Origin: Spisula solida
Lineage: Eukaryota > Mollusca > Bivalvia > Venerida > Mactridae
Reading direction: 5' to 3'
Length of the DNA stretch: 64,000 bases
Assembly (NCBI GenBank): GCA_947247005.1
Contig: OX365962.1
Location: 11,133,201 to 11,197,200, forward strand
Shown: piece by piece, positions 33,863-45,360 of the stretch
How positions within the stretch are numbered: the stretch's first letter is position 1
How the letters are laid out: every line of letters starts with the position of its first letter
The notes under the pieces: generated by a model
Database searches by the model: none
What the model was told of the DNA's origin: nothing
The model's input: the letters and a program-made list of their open reading frames with translations, nothing else
Program-made: the position numbers and the translations under genes

Positions 33863-34520
33863 AATGGCTTAGAATAAGAAGATTGTAAGTACAACTTACA
33901 ACCTTTTATCACATAACCTGCGGTTCAGGAGTGCAGTAAAGCCGTGCCGTAAATATCGTTCAGCACTCCCAGACTGTGCAATAAATATTTAAATTAGCTT
34001 GACGTGACGTTAGCCAATCCATATGCATTGATCCGTCAATGATGTCAGAATAATATCAACTTTGCCATGACGTCGCGCTAATCGTACCGCTGAATTTTGG
34101 CTGACATATATGCAGCGTACATCATCCTTTTAACCAATAATGAGCGTTTTCTAAGGTTATGTGATAAATAGAATCTTAAAGTCGTGCTCAATACATACGA
34201 GTTTCATTAAACTCGTCAACAAAAACAATATGACACTCGGCAAATTAAGCCTCGTGTCATATCATTTTGTCCATTCGTTTAATAAAACTCGTACGTAATG
34301 AGCACTCATGCAAGATCATCTATATAAGGCTCATGCATATTTGAAATCTGCATCTCAATGTGCTTCTTGTGAGCCTGTTTCATGAAAATCGGAACTGGTC
34401 ATGTTGACCAAACTGAAGTTTAAAAAGCTTGCTTTTCCATAAGTAGTTTTCAGACAGTTTTTTTTGTTTTCTCAACATATCATTTGTACTTACGACCTTC
34501 TAATTCTAAGCCAGTGATAT
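33863..34520. repeat. TIR family A copy with nested repeat E (about 33909-34323)
   Basis: The left end ATGGCTTAGAATAAGAAGAT stops after ACAACTTACAACC; the body resumes at AAGGCTCATGCATATTTG and ends TTCTAAGCCAGTGATAT. The inserted 410 bases are the reverse complement of 15225-15607. Confidence 0.78.
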
Positions 34521-34637
34521 ATTGATTGTATCCAGGGAATTTCATTTTGAAGAAAGTAAACGCTTGTGCAAAAGCATGAAGTAACTCATGGTAGCGATGT
34601 TTATAACATATAAAATGATAAGTTTTCCATGTTTGAC

Positions 34638-35176
34638 GCTTAAAAGGACTGCCTCACGTATTGGTGTATTGCAAAAATAAAATTAAATTGTCAAATATTT
34701 ATGTTATTTTGGTATAGTTTCCTGTATATCCCATAAACAATTACACTGACATCTAAAATAAATTCGGCATTTTGTAGTTATGTAGTATTTTACAACAAAA
34801 ATTCTATAGGATATTAATACCCTATAGAATTAACACTATTATTACTTAAAGTGCCAGAAATGGGTTCGCATTTGATGAAAATGAATAAAAAACGAACCAA
34901 ATACCTCACTGATGTTTACGCTGTAGTTTGTTGATGTTACAGTTCGATCACGTGTGCATTACATAATTCCCAAAGCATGTTAGAAGGAAACTTAGCGCTT
35001 TTTTTCAAGAAAAAAAAACTCAGTGGGCGATATCGAGAGTGGTTAAAATTGCTTATTTGCACCAAATCTTTCATATAGCAACCATCAGTGGCTTTCTATT
35101 ACACCAATACTTGCTTAGGTTGAAAAATCACGATAAACAAAACTTTTAGCCCAATCTGTGAGGCAGCACCTTTAAG
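34638..35176. repeat. Non-autonomous TIR element R1, copy 2
   Basis: Collinear with 74-626, with about one difference per ten bases: GGACTGCCTCACG at the left, GGCAGCACCTTTAAG at the right. Confidence 0.82.
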
Positions 35177-36071
35177 ATATCTTTTAATAAAAAGTGGGTA
35201 TTTTTCATTCAAATCAGTAGCTATATGGCAGCCATCTCGGATTTGGCCGCCATGTTGATTTTTAGGTTGGGGCTCATAAAAAGATTAATGGTTATGTATT
35301 GAAATATCATCATGGTAAGGGGTTAAATTTGCTTGAAGAATCATCTGAATGAATAATCAGTCTTGAAACAGTCTGGAAGAGTCTTGTTATTCTGTTACAG
35401 TAACTTGTGACTTATAATCTCAAATCACATGACGTCATTCAAAATGGTCGCTAAGTTATGCCTTTCTCGTAATCACAGGTAACTGTATCATTGATTTAGA
35501 GTAAAGAACGTTTTGTTATGAATTTTATACGTGTTTACTCTTTAATACTGATACAGTTATCCTAGTACTTACATTAAATTTTACCCCATTACAGTACTTT
35601 TCTACAAAATTGACACGAAAAACATTTTTTTCTGACAAAATTTCAAGAACTTGTATTATTACACCGGAATTTTGATACTATTTCATTGCTATGCGGTTAC
35701 TTTCATTAAAACAGTTTTAAGAGTTATGCTTTCTATACGTATCAATGTGCAATACAAGTTTAAAATGTTCGTGTTACAATAATTATTGAGTATATTTACC
35801 GAACGTTAACATGTTTTTGCCTTTTTGGCTAAACTTCGATGTATAGTACGAGATATATAGTATATAGAAATACGCAAAACTTTGTTTGTCGAAAAGATAA
35901 ATAGTTCGATAAGTTTACGGACGTGTATTTTGTTCTTAAACAAACATACAACGTAAAGCACTCTAAAGATCGACTTTGCTGTGCTGAATAAAATAATCAG
36001 TTCATTTCATTTGGTTGTTTTTATTTCGGGTATACATACGCTGTTTCTCAACGTTTTTGGACAGGGTGGTT
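35177..36071. other. Non-coding; partial CACAGGTAAC element at 35474-35563
   Basis: The partial element starts CACAGGTAACTGTATCATTG and ends at GATACAGTTATCC. Otherwise nothing is recognised. Confidence 0.45.
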
Positions 36072-36492
36072 GAGTGTAGCAATACCACTTGACTTTTGAC
36101 TACAGTTTCAAGAAGAAATGTGTTAACATTGGAAAATAAAATAGCCATAAGTATTTTATTTCTTCATCGATTTCTATGAAATATACGCTACGCTAAGGGG
36201 ACAATTAATTGCTTTCCATGAAATATAAAATCTTATACAGCGGCTGTGCCGTTTTGTCCATTACCTTGTGAAACCGTGGAACTAGTAGGTTTCACATGGT
36301 AATTGAAAAATCGGTAAAGCTGCTGAAAAAGATCTTATATTGCATGGAAAGATAATTCTTTTCCCCTTAGCGTGGCGTATATTTCATAGAAATCGATGAA
36401 GAAATAAAATACTTATGGCTATATTTGTGTTCCAATGTTTACAAATTTCTACTTGTAACTGTAGCAAAAAGTCACGTGGTATTGCTACCCTG
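36072..36492. repeat. TIR family J, near-palindromic copy
   Basis: GAGTGTAGCAATACCACTTG at the left and its inverse GTCACGTGGTATTGCTACCC at the right. The two halves are inverted copies through much of the length (ATAGCCATAAGTATTTTATT against the reverse near 36400), so the single strand could fold almost end to end. Confidence 0.85.
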
Positions 36493-36570
36493 TGGTTGCA
36501 ACCATTTTTTTATTCCTACCATTTTTGGACCTCAAAGAAATAATTTTTAAAAATAGTAACAAGTGGTTCC

Positions 36571-37030
36571 CCATGCGGATAACCTCGGCCTTTATGCATT
36601 GTAATAGTTTATTTACCGAAGAGAAACTATATTAACGCGATCCTGACCTTTTTATGCATGAATATATTACAACCTCGGCCTTTACGCATTGTAATAGTTT
36701 ATTTACCAAAGAAAAACTATATTAACGCGATCCGGACCTTTTTATGCATGAATATATTACAACCTCGGCCTTTACGCATTGTAATAGTTTATTTACCAAA
36801 GAAAAACTATATTAACGCGACCCTGACCTTTTTATGCATGAATATATTACAACCTCGGCCTTTATGCATTGTAAAAGTTTATTTACCGAAGAAAAATTAT
36901 ATTAACGGGATCCTGACCTTTTTATGCATGAATATATTACAACCTCGGCCTTTATGCATTGTAAAAGTTTATTTACCGAAGAAAAACTATATTAACGCGA
37001 CCCTGACCTTTTTATGCATGAATATATAAC
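36571..37030. repeat. 90-bp tandem array, five copies
   Basis: AATATATTACAACCTCGGCC recurs at 36661, 36751, 36841 and 36931. Because 90 is divisible by 3, one plus frame stays open for 123 codons of a 30-residue repeat; it shows no domain or gene context. Confidence 0.92.
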
Positions 37031-38526
37031 AAGATGCTTGCGTTGGATCTATCAATTTTCGTCTGTACATAGTATTGTTCATTTAGACTTGTTTTTTTGG
37101 TATTGTTAACCCTATACTTATTCGTTATACATGCACTGTACGTTCATGAAAACATACACTCGGGGTTAAATTTTGTCAAGAAACCGGCTGTTAACTTGTG
37201 AAGGAAAGGGAGGTACAGGTTAATATCTCCGCAAAATATACAGTAAGAATTTTTATAACTTTTTAATGTTACAAACCTGATATAACCACGGAAAATCAAG
37301 GACTCATGTATCCAGGTAAGCACTTTCGCACTATACAATAATGACGAAAATGTCCATACGATATAATAAAAAAATAATAATAAAATCCTATTATCAAAAC
37401 ATGTTTATCAACACGATTAGCATTATTACAGATTACAAGTAAACTTTATCCTAATAAAATCAGAAGACATCAAAAAATCCTTTTTTTTCAGAAAATCGAG
37501 ACTATTTTGCAAACCGACAGTGACTGTTTTCGTATCCGACAGTACTAGTTTAAGAAAAAAATACTTCCTCCTTTAACTACCGTAACAGTGTTAAATTAAG
37601 GAATGTACCACTCCATGCAAAAATTCTAAAAGCAAACATTTCAAATACTACAATAAATATACATTCCTTACTATATATAATGTATAAAACACACAATGTC
37701 GCTATGACCCAGAATTTAGTTCACTTATTTGTGTCCAATAGATATTTACTAGATTCTATAATAGTCAGAAAAACTAAAATCAACTCTTAATTATTCAAAA
37801 AGTTTACGTTTTATAAAATAACACAATTTACTAGTGTAACTAAATGTATTTAAACGTCTCTTTAAAAGAAAATATTCAGCGTTTGATTTTCAATGTTATT
37901 TCGTATACACAAGGTTAATGTGAACTAACATGGACGGAATTTGAGTGTGCATTCTTACTGTAAAACTATCATTTTTCGTGGTGGCTGAATTTTCATTGAT
38001 TTTGTGGTTTAGCTCGACCACGAAATTTAATCGCCACGACTAATTGATCTACACCCCCCTCCCCAAATTTGTTTACAATATTTTGTATCCACGAATTTAA
38101 TTAAGAAACCACCAAATTGCCATTGTACCTTAGTCCGCGAAATTTAATACCCGCGAAAATTAATGATGTTACGGTTGTTTATTTAAATGATCATTTTATC
38201 TAGATAGGTATTGGAAGTATACGCTGGTGTAATATAAACCCATTTCTTACATACCATCAAAAAATGAGATCAATAAACTCTGATAAAAATACTCGAAGTT
38301 TAAAGGTACTCGTCCATTATTGGTACACGTTATTCAGTTTGAATGTGGTTCACTACGATAGTTTAATAATGCGGAATTTATTTCAGCGGGACAGCCCCAA
38401 GCCGCAGAAATAAAAACCCGCATCATTAACCCGCTATACAGTATATGGAATGATGTCTACTCCTCTGTCCATCACAAACATCTCCGCATCACAAAATAAT
38501 TTAAATGTTTCCACAGACCCCACATA
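37031..38526. other. Intergenic; remnants of a CCACGAAATTTAAT repeat
   Basis: 37970-38170 holds GACCACGAAATTTAATCGCC and related text, also found near 21900, 30240, 33650, 46830-47050 and, in the best form, 61420-61734. Nothing else recognised. Confidence 0.45.
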
Positions 38527-38833
38527 CAGTGTGGCAATACCACGTGACTTTTGGCTACAGGTCCAAGACGATTTTCACCAGCTGTGTCGTTCTTCCAGCA
38601 CACAGTGAAACCTGTATGTTCCAAGGTTTCACAGAGTGCTGGACAAAACAGCACAGCTGCTGAAATAGGTCCGAGTTATATTTCATGGAAAACAAATACT
38701 TGTCCCCTTAGTGTGGCGTGTATTTCATAGAAATCGATGAAGAAATAAAATACGTATGGCTATTTTTGTTTTCGAAGTGAAGCATATTTTGTCTTGGACC
38801 TGTAGCCAAAAGTCACGTGGTATTGCTACACTG
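38527..38833. repeat. TIR family J, 307-bp copy with good termini
   Basis: CAGTGTGGCAATACCACGTG at the left and its inverse at the right (CACGTGGTATTGCTACACTG), with the pair CTACAGGTCCAAGACGA also inverted. Arms of about 43 bases. Confidence 0.9.
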
Positions 38834-38930
38834 ACTTATTTCCAGTAGGTAGACAAAATATAATAGTCTGTTTTTCATAGAAATAGATGAAAAATAAAGT
38901 ACTTATGACTGTTTTTGTTTTCGAAATGAA

Positions 38931-39129
38931 GTCAGAGTAAGAATAGAGTGACGCAGTGGTCGAGTCCACTATTACGGTGTAAAACAAATTTTAAGGCTTT
39001 ATGCATACAGCTATAAGCCTATAATTTCAATGATAAACTAATATGCTCTACCTGTTCAGACAGGGGATGTGGTCTATTGTGTACACACAAACGACAACGT
39101 CACTCTCACAGTACCCTAACTGGACTGTA
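38931..39129. mobile_element. Mariner-like non-autonomous element, short copy
   Basis: GAGTGACGCAGTGGTCGAGT at the left; the right end TACCCTAACTGGACTG is the inverse terminus. It is an internally deleted relative of 27044-27908. Confidence 0.65.
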
Positions 39130-39320
39130 GACTCTCTTCGCTTGATATAAAACCTCCATTCTGTATTATATGAAATCAGTTGAAGCTGTAGTAACCTTTC
39201 GTTATCATCTAGTTCTTGCTTCTGCTTAAGAAGTTGGAGATTGGGGCTGTGATCTTTCGCATGTTTGTCAGCAGCTTCATATCCGGGTATCGTCACATGC
39301 GTAGAAGTCCACAGCATTAC
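39130..39320 (-). pseudogene. Retrotransposon RNase H-like fragment
   Basis: A minus frame reads WTSTHVTIPGYEAADKHAKD, which resembles the SHVGIPGNE-ADxxAK end of RNase H domains in non-LTR retrotransposons, then ERLLQLQLISYNTEW. The rest of the element is absent. The mariner-like element at 38931-39129 begins exactly where the frame stops matching. Confidence 0.5.
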
Positions 39321-39639
39321 TACAACCAATACTTACACTCAGTACTCAACACTTCCTATCCAACACTCAAATATTGAAAATGTGATGCAATGAGCTATTA
39401 TGTATTTGTATATTATTGTTGCAAACGAGTGTTGAAAATAACATACATTTGATATATTTTCTTTGCCATTGTGTACTATGTAGGAGGAAGATAAGCAATG
39501 TACATTGTGTAAAGCTTACAAATACACCATATTACACTATCAAATAACCTTTAGCATTACAACTTCTTATTCACAAAATATGTCACTATGAACCTCAAAA
39601 GAATGAATTTCAATATTTGAGTTCTGAATGCTGAGTGTA

Positions 39640-40215
39640 ACTAGACAGCTAAAACTAGGTACTTCTGCCTTTTTGTTGTTGAAACTAGGTTATTCAGCGT
39701 TTTGATGGTCGGGACTTGAGTAAATCGTGATCTCGTGCAGTGGTGTGACAGTCATTTTGCCGTGTGATTGTGTTATGTGATGTTTCTTACAGCTAAAGCT
39801 GGGCATTGTAGTCCTTTTGCTGTGGAAACAGGGTCATTCAGCTAGTTATAATTTATTCTACTTTTCGATAGCTTGGACTTGGGCGGATCTGCGCTTGTTT
39901 AGTTGGGCATTGTATCTTTATGTGTTTTATATTTCCTGTGCTCGGTTGGTTCAGTTGGGCATTGTGCTTTGTGTGTTTTAATGTTTTCTGTGCTCGGCTG
40001 GTTCAGTTGGGCATTGTGCTTTGTGTGTTTTATGTTTCCTGTGCTCGGTTGGTTCAGTGGGCATTGTGCTTTGTGTGTTTAATTGTTTTCTGTGCTCGGC
40101 TGGTTAAGTTGAGTGCTGCCTTCCCTGTCTGACTTAATATAATATGTTTCTATGTTTTCAGTGCTCGGCTGGTTTATGTTGAGTGCTACCTTCCCTGTCC
40201 AACTTTCTATTATCT
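39640..40215 (-). repeat. ATTAAGTC-family element with a 62-bp tandem segment
   Basis: Inverse of the 9453-10090 family. The segment GTTGGGCATTGTGCTTTGTG, then TTTTCTGTGCTCGGCTGGTT, is repeated about four times at 39895-40110 before the terminus GTGCTGCCTTCCCTGTCTGA. Confidence 0.75.
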
Positions 40216-40900
40216 GTTTGTAAGTATTGGTTGTAATTCCGAGGGCGCAACAGGCTGTAGCTGTCTTGCTAGATTATACAATGGTTATATAATTGAGGGT
40301 GTCCGAAAAGCCGAAACTAAGTCCACCAGCAATAAACTGAAGATGTTTGTCTCTCCTCCCTTCGCTCAGACTCTGTAATTAAAGCATAAATTGCATACTG
40401 GCAAGACAGTTTGGATGTCTGGCAATTCAAGGCCTTTATTAAGATATCGTTTTTAGAAATAATTTATTATTGTATGGTACTTGTGGAAGAGCTAGTTTGA
40501 ATGCCTGATTAAAAATTGATTGCAGGGTCAAGTATCTCGCTTATGTTCTCATCGGAGGTAGATCTATATTGTACGCCTCCATAAAAAACTTAGCTTAGAG
40601 TGGGTATTGAAAAAATGGCTTGATGATAATTTATAACAGCGTAATGAAACCAGGGGGTTAAGATAAGTTTTCTAAAGTATTTTCAAAAGTCTTAAAAGGT
40701 AAGTATACTCGACGAGCGTGCACTTATACGTAATACAATATTTTATCTTAAACATAGCGATCGTGATAACGGCTCGAGTTACAAAACGTATTGATAAACT
40801 AGTAGACCCATGAAATAATTTGTTTATGCGTAGGACAAATATTTGCGTCGTTTGCACCGTAATAAATGAGCGCTCCTATGTCAACAACCCGGGTATTTAA

Positions 40901-41554
40901 TAAACCTAATCACTGTATGACTAATTGGGATACTATACAATACAACTTGTATGACTTATTGCGAGCAAACGTAACTCTGGTTTCCGGGCACTGTATGACT
41001 TATTGGAAGATTATACAATTCAACGTATATGACTTATTTGGAGCTAAATCATTTGTGATTTCGGGTTACTGTATGACTTATTGGAAGCTATTTTATGTTA
41101 TTTTTTGCAAAAAAATATCAATATCTTTGTTGTTAAGAATACACAATGTATTTTTTAAAATCCTAATATTAGTCAAAACGCCGCGATTTTTCCAATTAGC
41201 CCAGTACCGTACGGTACCCAATCTAGCAAAACAAAATCGCTGAATGTATACCGCTATGACTTTTTGCATCACAGACAGACATGGCACTAGGCTAATTTGC
41301 ATGCCTTGAACAGAAGCTATGCCGAACATAATTGGCAGTCCCGATCAGGAAATGCTTACCCGGTTGTTAGGATTTAAACCAACTTCCCCAACCCACAGAT
41401 TCAGCTTCCTGTTATCGCAAGAAGGCGTACACGTATATATAGTCTTGCAATAAGTCGTACAGCGATAGGAAATCACCGGATGTTATAATCACAATAAGTC
41501 ATACAAGTTGAATTGTATAGTATCCCTAATAAGTCATACAGTGATGTGGTTTAT
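40901..41554. repeat. Foldback element with repeat H in both arms
   Basis: The left arm (40901-41090) and right arm (about 41390-41554) are inverted copies: CACTGTATGACTAATTGGGA against the reverse of TCACTGTATGACTTATTAGG. The centre shows no gene. Confidence 0.75.
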
Positions 41555-42340
41555 GCGCGGCGCAACCCTTATCACGATGTTTAATGTGGGAAATAAGGTT
41601 TGGTGTCCTTTCCGTGAAATATTATCCCCAACGAATTCACAGCAATTTGTGTAAAAAAATTTCTATCAACCCTTAGAGGTCAAGCAATCATCTTTGTTTA
41701 AAGTTGAACATAATTTCTTTATTGACCTTAAATACTTGACAAGTGTTTTGTTGACATTATAAGAATAAATTTGAACAGTGTCTACACCTTTATCAGTGAT
41801 AAGTGGTTTCTTATATAAAGGTACACTACCAGTTTGTGGGTGTATTTCTTGAAATCGTTTTAGTCAACAGTATTTCTACTAACAAAATACTCATGAACAC
41901 TTACACACACATTCACAGAAAGTAAAAAATAGACTTTTTAGATAACATTGTTGTTATCTCAATCTAGTATACTATTCATTTTGCAACATCTAATTAAAAA
42001 CAGTTTCACCCAAAAAGTGTCACTTTTTGGGCAACACTGTTCATCATACATTTAATAAAACTACTATAGTAAATCACTCTTAACCATATTTTGATACAAC
42101 TTATGCTTTATTCTGATTTTGTGTATTATATGTGTACAATGTCATTTACCTATGATGATATAGAAATGAACGGGGTTGCCCAAACGAGTCCTCAAACGAG
42201 GAACAGTATTTCAGTTTTATGGAGATTTACAACCAGTCACTCTATTTTTACACCGGGCCAATCAGCAGTTACCTGGTACCAAATATGCTGAGCGTCAAAC
42301 AATGGAGATAATTATATCAGTAACATTTGTAAAGATTTCG
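41555..42340. other. Intergenic; short palindrome at 42009-42031
   Basis: CCCAAAAAGTG and its exact inverse surround one base. Nothing else recognised. Confidence 0.4.
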
Positions 42341-42414
42341 CGTAGCCTGGAATCGAACCGGTACCTCTCGCACGCAAAGTAAACGCTCTAGTACTAGGCT
42401 ATCGAGGCAGATTG
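42341..42414 (-). repeat. tRNA-like relic or SINE head
   Basis: On minus: GCCTCGATAGCCTAGTACTA, then GGTACCGGTTCGATTCCAGG. A and B boxes are good, but the acceptor stem does not pair, so it is not called a tRNA gene. Confidence 0.5.
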
Positions 42415-42486
42415 AAAAAAAAATATTTTCATCACGGGCAAAGTGACGACATCACAATGCTTAAAAGCTCCAATGTAAGCATAATT

Positions 42487-42713
42487 TATTGCTGGCTTAG
42501 AATTAGAAGGTCGTAAGTACAAAATCAATATTTTGAGAAAATAAGAAAATAATGTCTGAAAAATAGTCTTTATTTATGGAAAAACAAGCTTTTTAAACTT
42601 CATTTGGTCAACATGACCACTTCCGATTTTCATGAAAATAGGCTCATAGGAAGCGCCTTGAGATGCCGACTTGAAATATGCATTAGTATTATGTGATTCT
42701 AAGCCAGCAATAA
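42487..42713. repeat. TIR family A copy
   Basis: TTGCTGGCTTAGAATTAGAA, then GGTCGTAAGTAC; the right end ATTCTAAGCCAGCAATAA shows a matched change at both termini (TTATTGCTGG instead of ATATCGCTGG). Confidence 0.87.
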
Positions 42714-43378
42714 GTACAATTTTAAATCATAAACACCAAGGGCACTGTCTATACAATGTATTTCTGCAGCAGCGCGAGGCTGAACTCCTCTACAGAAGTA
42801 ACTTGTGACTATCAATGTTTATATTTGTTTTAAATTATTCTGCTGAAAATTCATATTGTGATCCTTAAACTTCAAACTGTATATAAACATTCATATTTGT
42901 TGTTATGTTTGCATGCGTATCGTTTTTACCCATGTCTTAATTGTGATTGTACAGCGCCTTTGAACGTGTTATTACATGATAAAAGAGCTATATAAATATG
43001 GAGTAGTAAAGAAGTAGTAATAATAATGATATATTAATAATACGAAAAAGTGGTCGTACTACGCGAACGGTCGGATTATCGGACCGGTCGATAGGCGGAA
43101 CTTTACTGTAGTCGACACCATATCTGGTGGTAGAGCATTCCAATCCCGGATCGTTCGTAGTAGGAAGCTATTATTGTTCGCTTCATAGCTGGCTCTAAGT
43201 TCTATGAAGGATTTGTTGTGGGATCTAGAAGTTTGGTGGGTATTTTGCGATAATCAAAACCGGTCCGAGGTACCTGTCTACACTTAATGAAACCAGTGTG
43301 GACCTTTTGATTTGAAGCGTATTGTCATAATTCTTCTGTTACCTCATTTTCTTTGTATACATCTTCTTCTTCGTCTTG

Positions 43379-43545
43379 TTATTATTATTATTATTATTAT
43401 TATCGGTTAAAAGCAATGTTCTTTGCTGATTATGCCAATAAACTTTGTACTTGATTATTATTATTGGTGATGGTGATGTTGTTGTTGTAATTATTATTAT
43501 TTTATTATAAATAATAATAATTATTATTATATCTATTCTTATTGT
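43379..43545. repeat. TTA/ATT and GTT trinucleotide microsatellites
   Basis: TTATTATTATTATTATTATT run at 43379-43403 and mixed ATT/GTT/GAT runs at 43450-43545. Confidence 0.92.
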
Positions 43546-44114
43546 TATTATTTGTGAGTGTAATAGCAAATATTGATGCTCTAGATAAATAAAAAAATAC
43601 AGATTGGCGGACGGACATTTAACGGATTTAACCGGAAATGAACGAAGATGACGGAAATCAAAACCCTAGGGTGTATAGATCTACTGTATATAAGTTCACA
43701 TCCCTTTTTAGTTGTTGCCAGGGAGTGTAACTCGTACGATAAAAATCCAATTCGCACACACAGTGATCTCCCTTACTGAACAGTTATTGGTCTCTTAGTT
43801 TATTTATCAATTCAGAGTATTATGTTGATTATCTTGGTCAGCTTGCTGGGAATTTACCAGGTAATAGGTAAGGGCACTGTATGGGTATATATATTGTAGT
43901 CCATACGTACGATCAGTCTCATTATTTCATGCGTGAATCAAGATGGGGTTTGAATCAGAATGCCCTGGAATTTCTTAAAACAATGTGGTTATTTATTTAC
44001 TCAATACTTTCTATGTGAAAATCTGTTCAAGAAACCAATTTAAGACAAATAGTTGTTTTGACTTCCCCTTCCCGCTGAACAAAATAGCTGGTCAGACCCC
44101 TATCTGAGAAAAAA
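43546..44114. other. Intergenic, nothing recognised
   Basis: No frame or repeat family identified. Confidence 0.4.
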
Positions 44115-44765
44115 AGCTCGACAGACCCATCCCCTTGGATAAATAGCTCGACAGACCCATCCCCTTGGATAAATAGCTCGACAGACCCATCCCCTTGGAT
44201 AAATAGCTCGACAGACCCACCCCCTTGGATAAATAGTTCGACAGACCCATCCCCTTGGATAAATAGTTCGACAGACCCATTCCCTTGGATAAATAGCTCG
44301 ACAGACCCACCCCCTTGGATAAATAGCTCGACAGACCCATCCCCTTGGATAAATAGCTCGACAGACCCATCCCCTTGAATAAATAGCTCGACAGACCCAT
44401 CCCCTTGGATAAATAGCTCGACAGACCCATCCCCTTGGATAAATAGCTCGACAGACCCATCCCCTTGGATAAATAGCTCGACAGACCCATTCCCTTGGAT
44501 AAATAGCTCGACAGACCCACCCCCTTGGATAAATAGCTCGACAGACCCATCCCCTTGGATAAATAGCTCGACAGACCCATCCCCTTGAATAAATAGCTCG
44601 ACAGACCCATCCCCTTGGATAAATAGCTCGACAGACCCACCCCTTGGATAAATAGCTCGACAGACCCATCCCCTTGGATAAATAGCTCGACAGACCGTTC
44701 CCCTTCAGATAAATAGCTCAACAGACCGTTCCCCTTCAAATAAATAGCTCGACAGACCCATTCCC
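44115..44765. repeat. 30-bp tandem array, about 22 copies
   Basis: Unit GCTCGACAGACCCATCCCCT plus TGGATAAATA, nearly uniform. Copies at the right edge (44690-44765) are more diverged. Two minus frames (234 and 189 codons) stay open because 30 is divisible by 3; the 10-residue repeat SYLSKGMGLS shows no known domain. Confidence 0.93.
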
Positions 44766-44869
44766 TGAGACTAATAGCTGGTACCACGCATAGCATTTAT
44801 TAATAATTCGCACTTTGAAACTGTGTCAGTGAGTCGTCGCAATAGCACAATGTACCATAACACAAAATA

Positions 44870-45350
44870 TTGAGCCAGAAATTTACATCATTTACCTGTT
44901 TCTACTGGCTACAGAGAAGCTGACATTTTGTTGTTATCGATTTACCTTTGTTGGGGATAAGGCTTACTGCAGCTCGCTCGGGTATTATCGATTACCATGC
45001 TGGATTGAAGATTCTGTCGTATTGTGAAATAGCCGTGATCACAGCGTATAAACCAAACCACTGTACGACTTATTGGGATACTATACAATTCAACTTGTTT
45101 GACTTATTGTGATTGAAACATCCGGTGATTTCCTATCACTGTACGACTTTTTGCAAGCCTCTATAATTCAACGTGTACTCCTTATTGCGATAACCGAAAG
45201 ATGTGTTATTGTGAAATAGCCGTTATGCATTCTGTGTATGCTTATAAAATATACTTATAAGTATAAATATGAGAATTACGGTGGATTTTTTCTGACGGAT
45301 TTATGGTTTATTTTCCATTTCATCTTATACGGAGTAACAACCAAATCATC
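44870..45350 (+). promoter_or_regulatory. Upstream region of the four-helix protein gene (copy B)
   Basis: 44874-45010 is similar to 59760-59890 in the same place before the second copy: CCAGAAATT, then ACCTGT and CTACTGGCTAC (the second copy has TATTGGCTAC), then TTATCGATTT and CGGGTATTATCGAT. TATAAATA at 45262-45269 lies about 25 bases before GTGGATTTTTTCTGACGGAT, a leader segment kept in both copies. Repeat H (45055-45195) has inserted between the distal block and the TATA box in this copy only. Confidence 0.6.
45055..45195 (+). repeat. Dispersed repeat H inside the promoter
   Basis: CACTGTACGACTTATTGGGA, CTATACAATTCAACTTG and TTATTGCGATAACCG; the same family as 24880-25035 and 40901-41554. 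Absent at the matching place of 59760-60049. Confidence 0.75.
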
Positions 45351-45360
45351 ATGGCTGAAG
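45351..45360 (+). CDS. Four-helix gene, exon 1 (MAE and one base)
   Basis: ATGGCTGAAG followed by donor GTTAGT. The tiny coding part is supported by its twin at 60050-60059 (ATGGCGGAGG, GTAAGT), with the same leader and phase, and by the fit to the acceptor at 48230. Confidence 0.75.

Noticed and set aside
36658..37029. 123-codon plus frame of 30-residue repeats
   Set aside because: Product of a 90-bp array divisible by 3; no gene context.
42341..42414. tRNA gene on minus
   Set aside because: The acceptor stem does not pair; better explained as a tRNA-derived relic.
44092..44796. 234- and 189-codon minus frames with a 10-residue repeat
   Set aside because: A 30-bp array keeps any stop-free frame open; the flanking parts have no coding signs.
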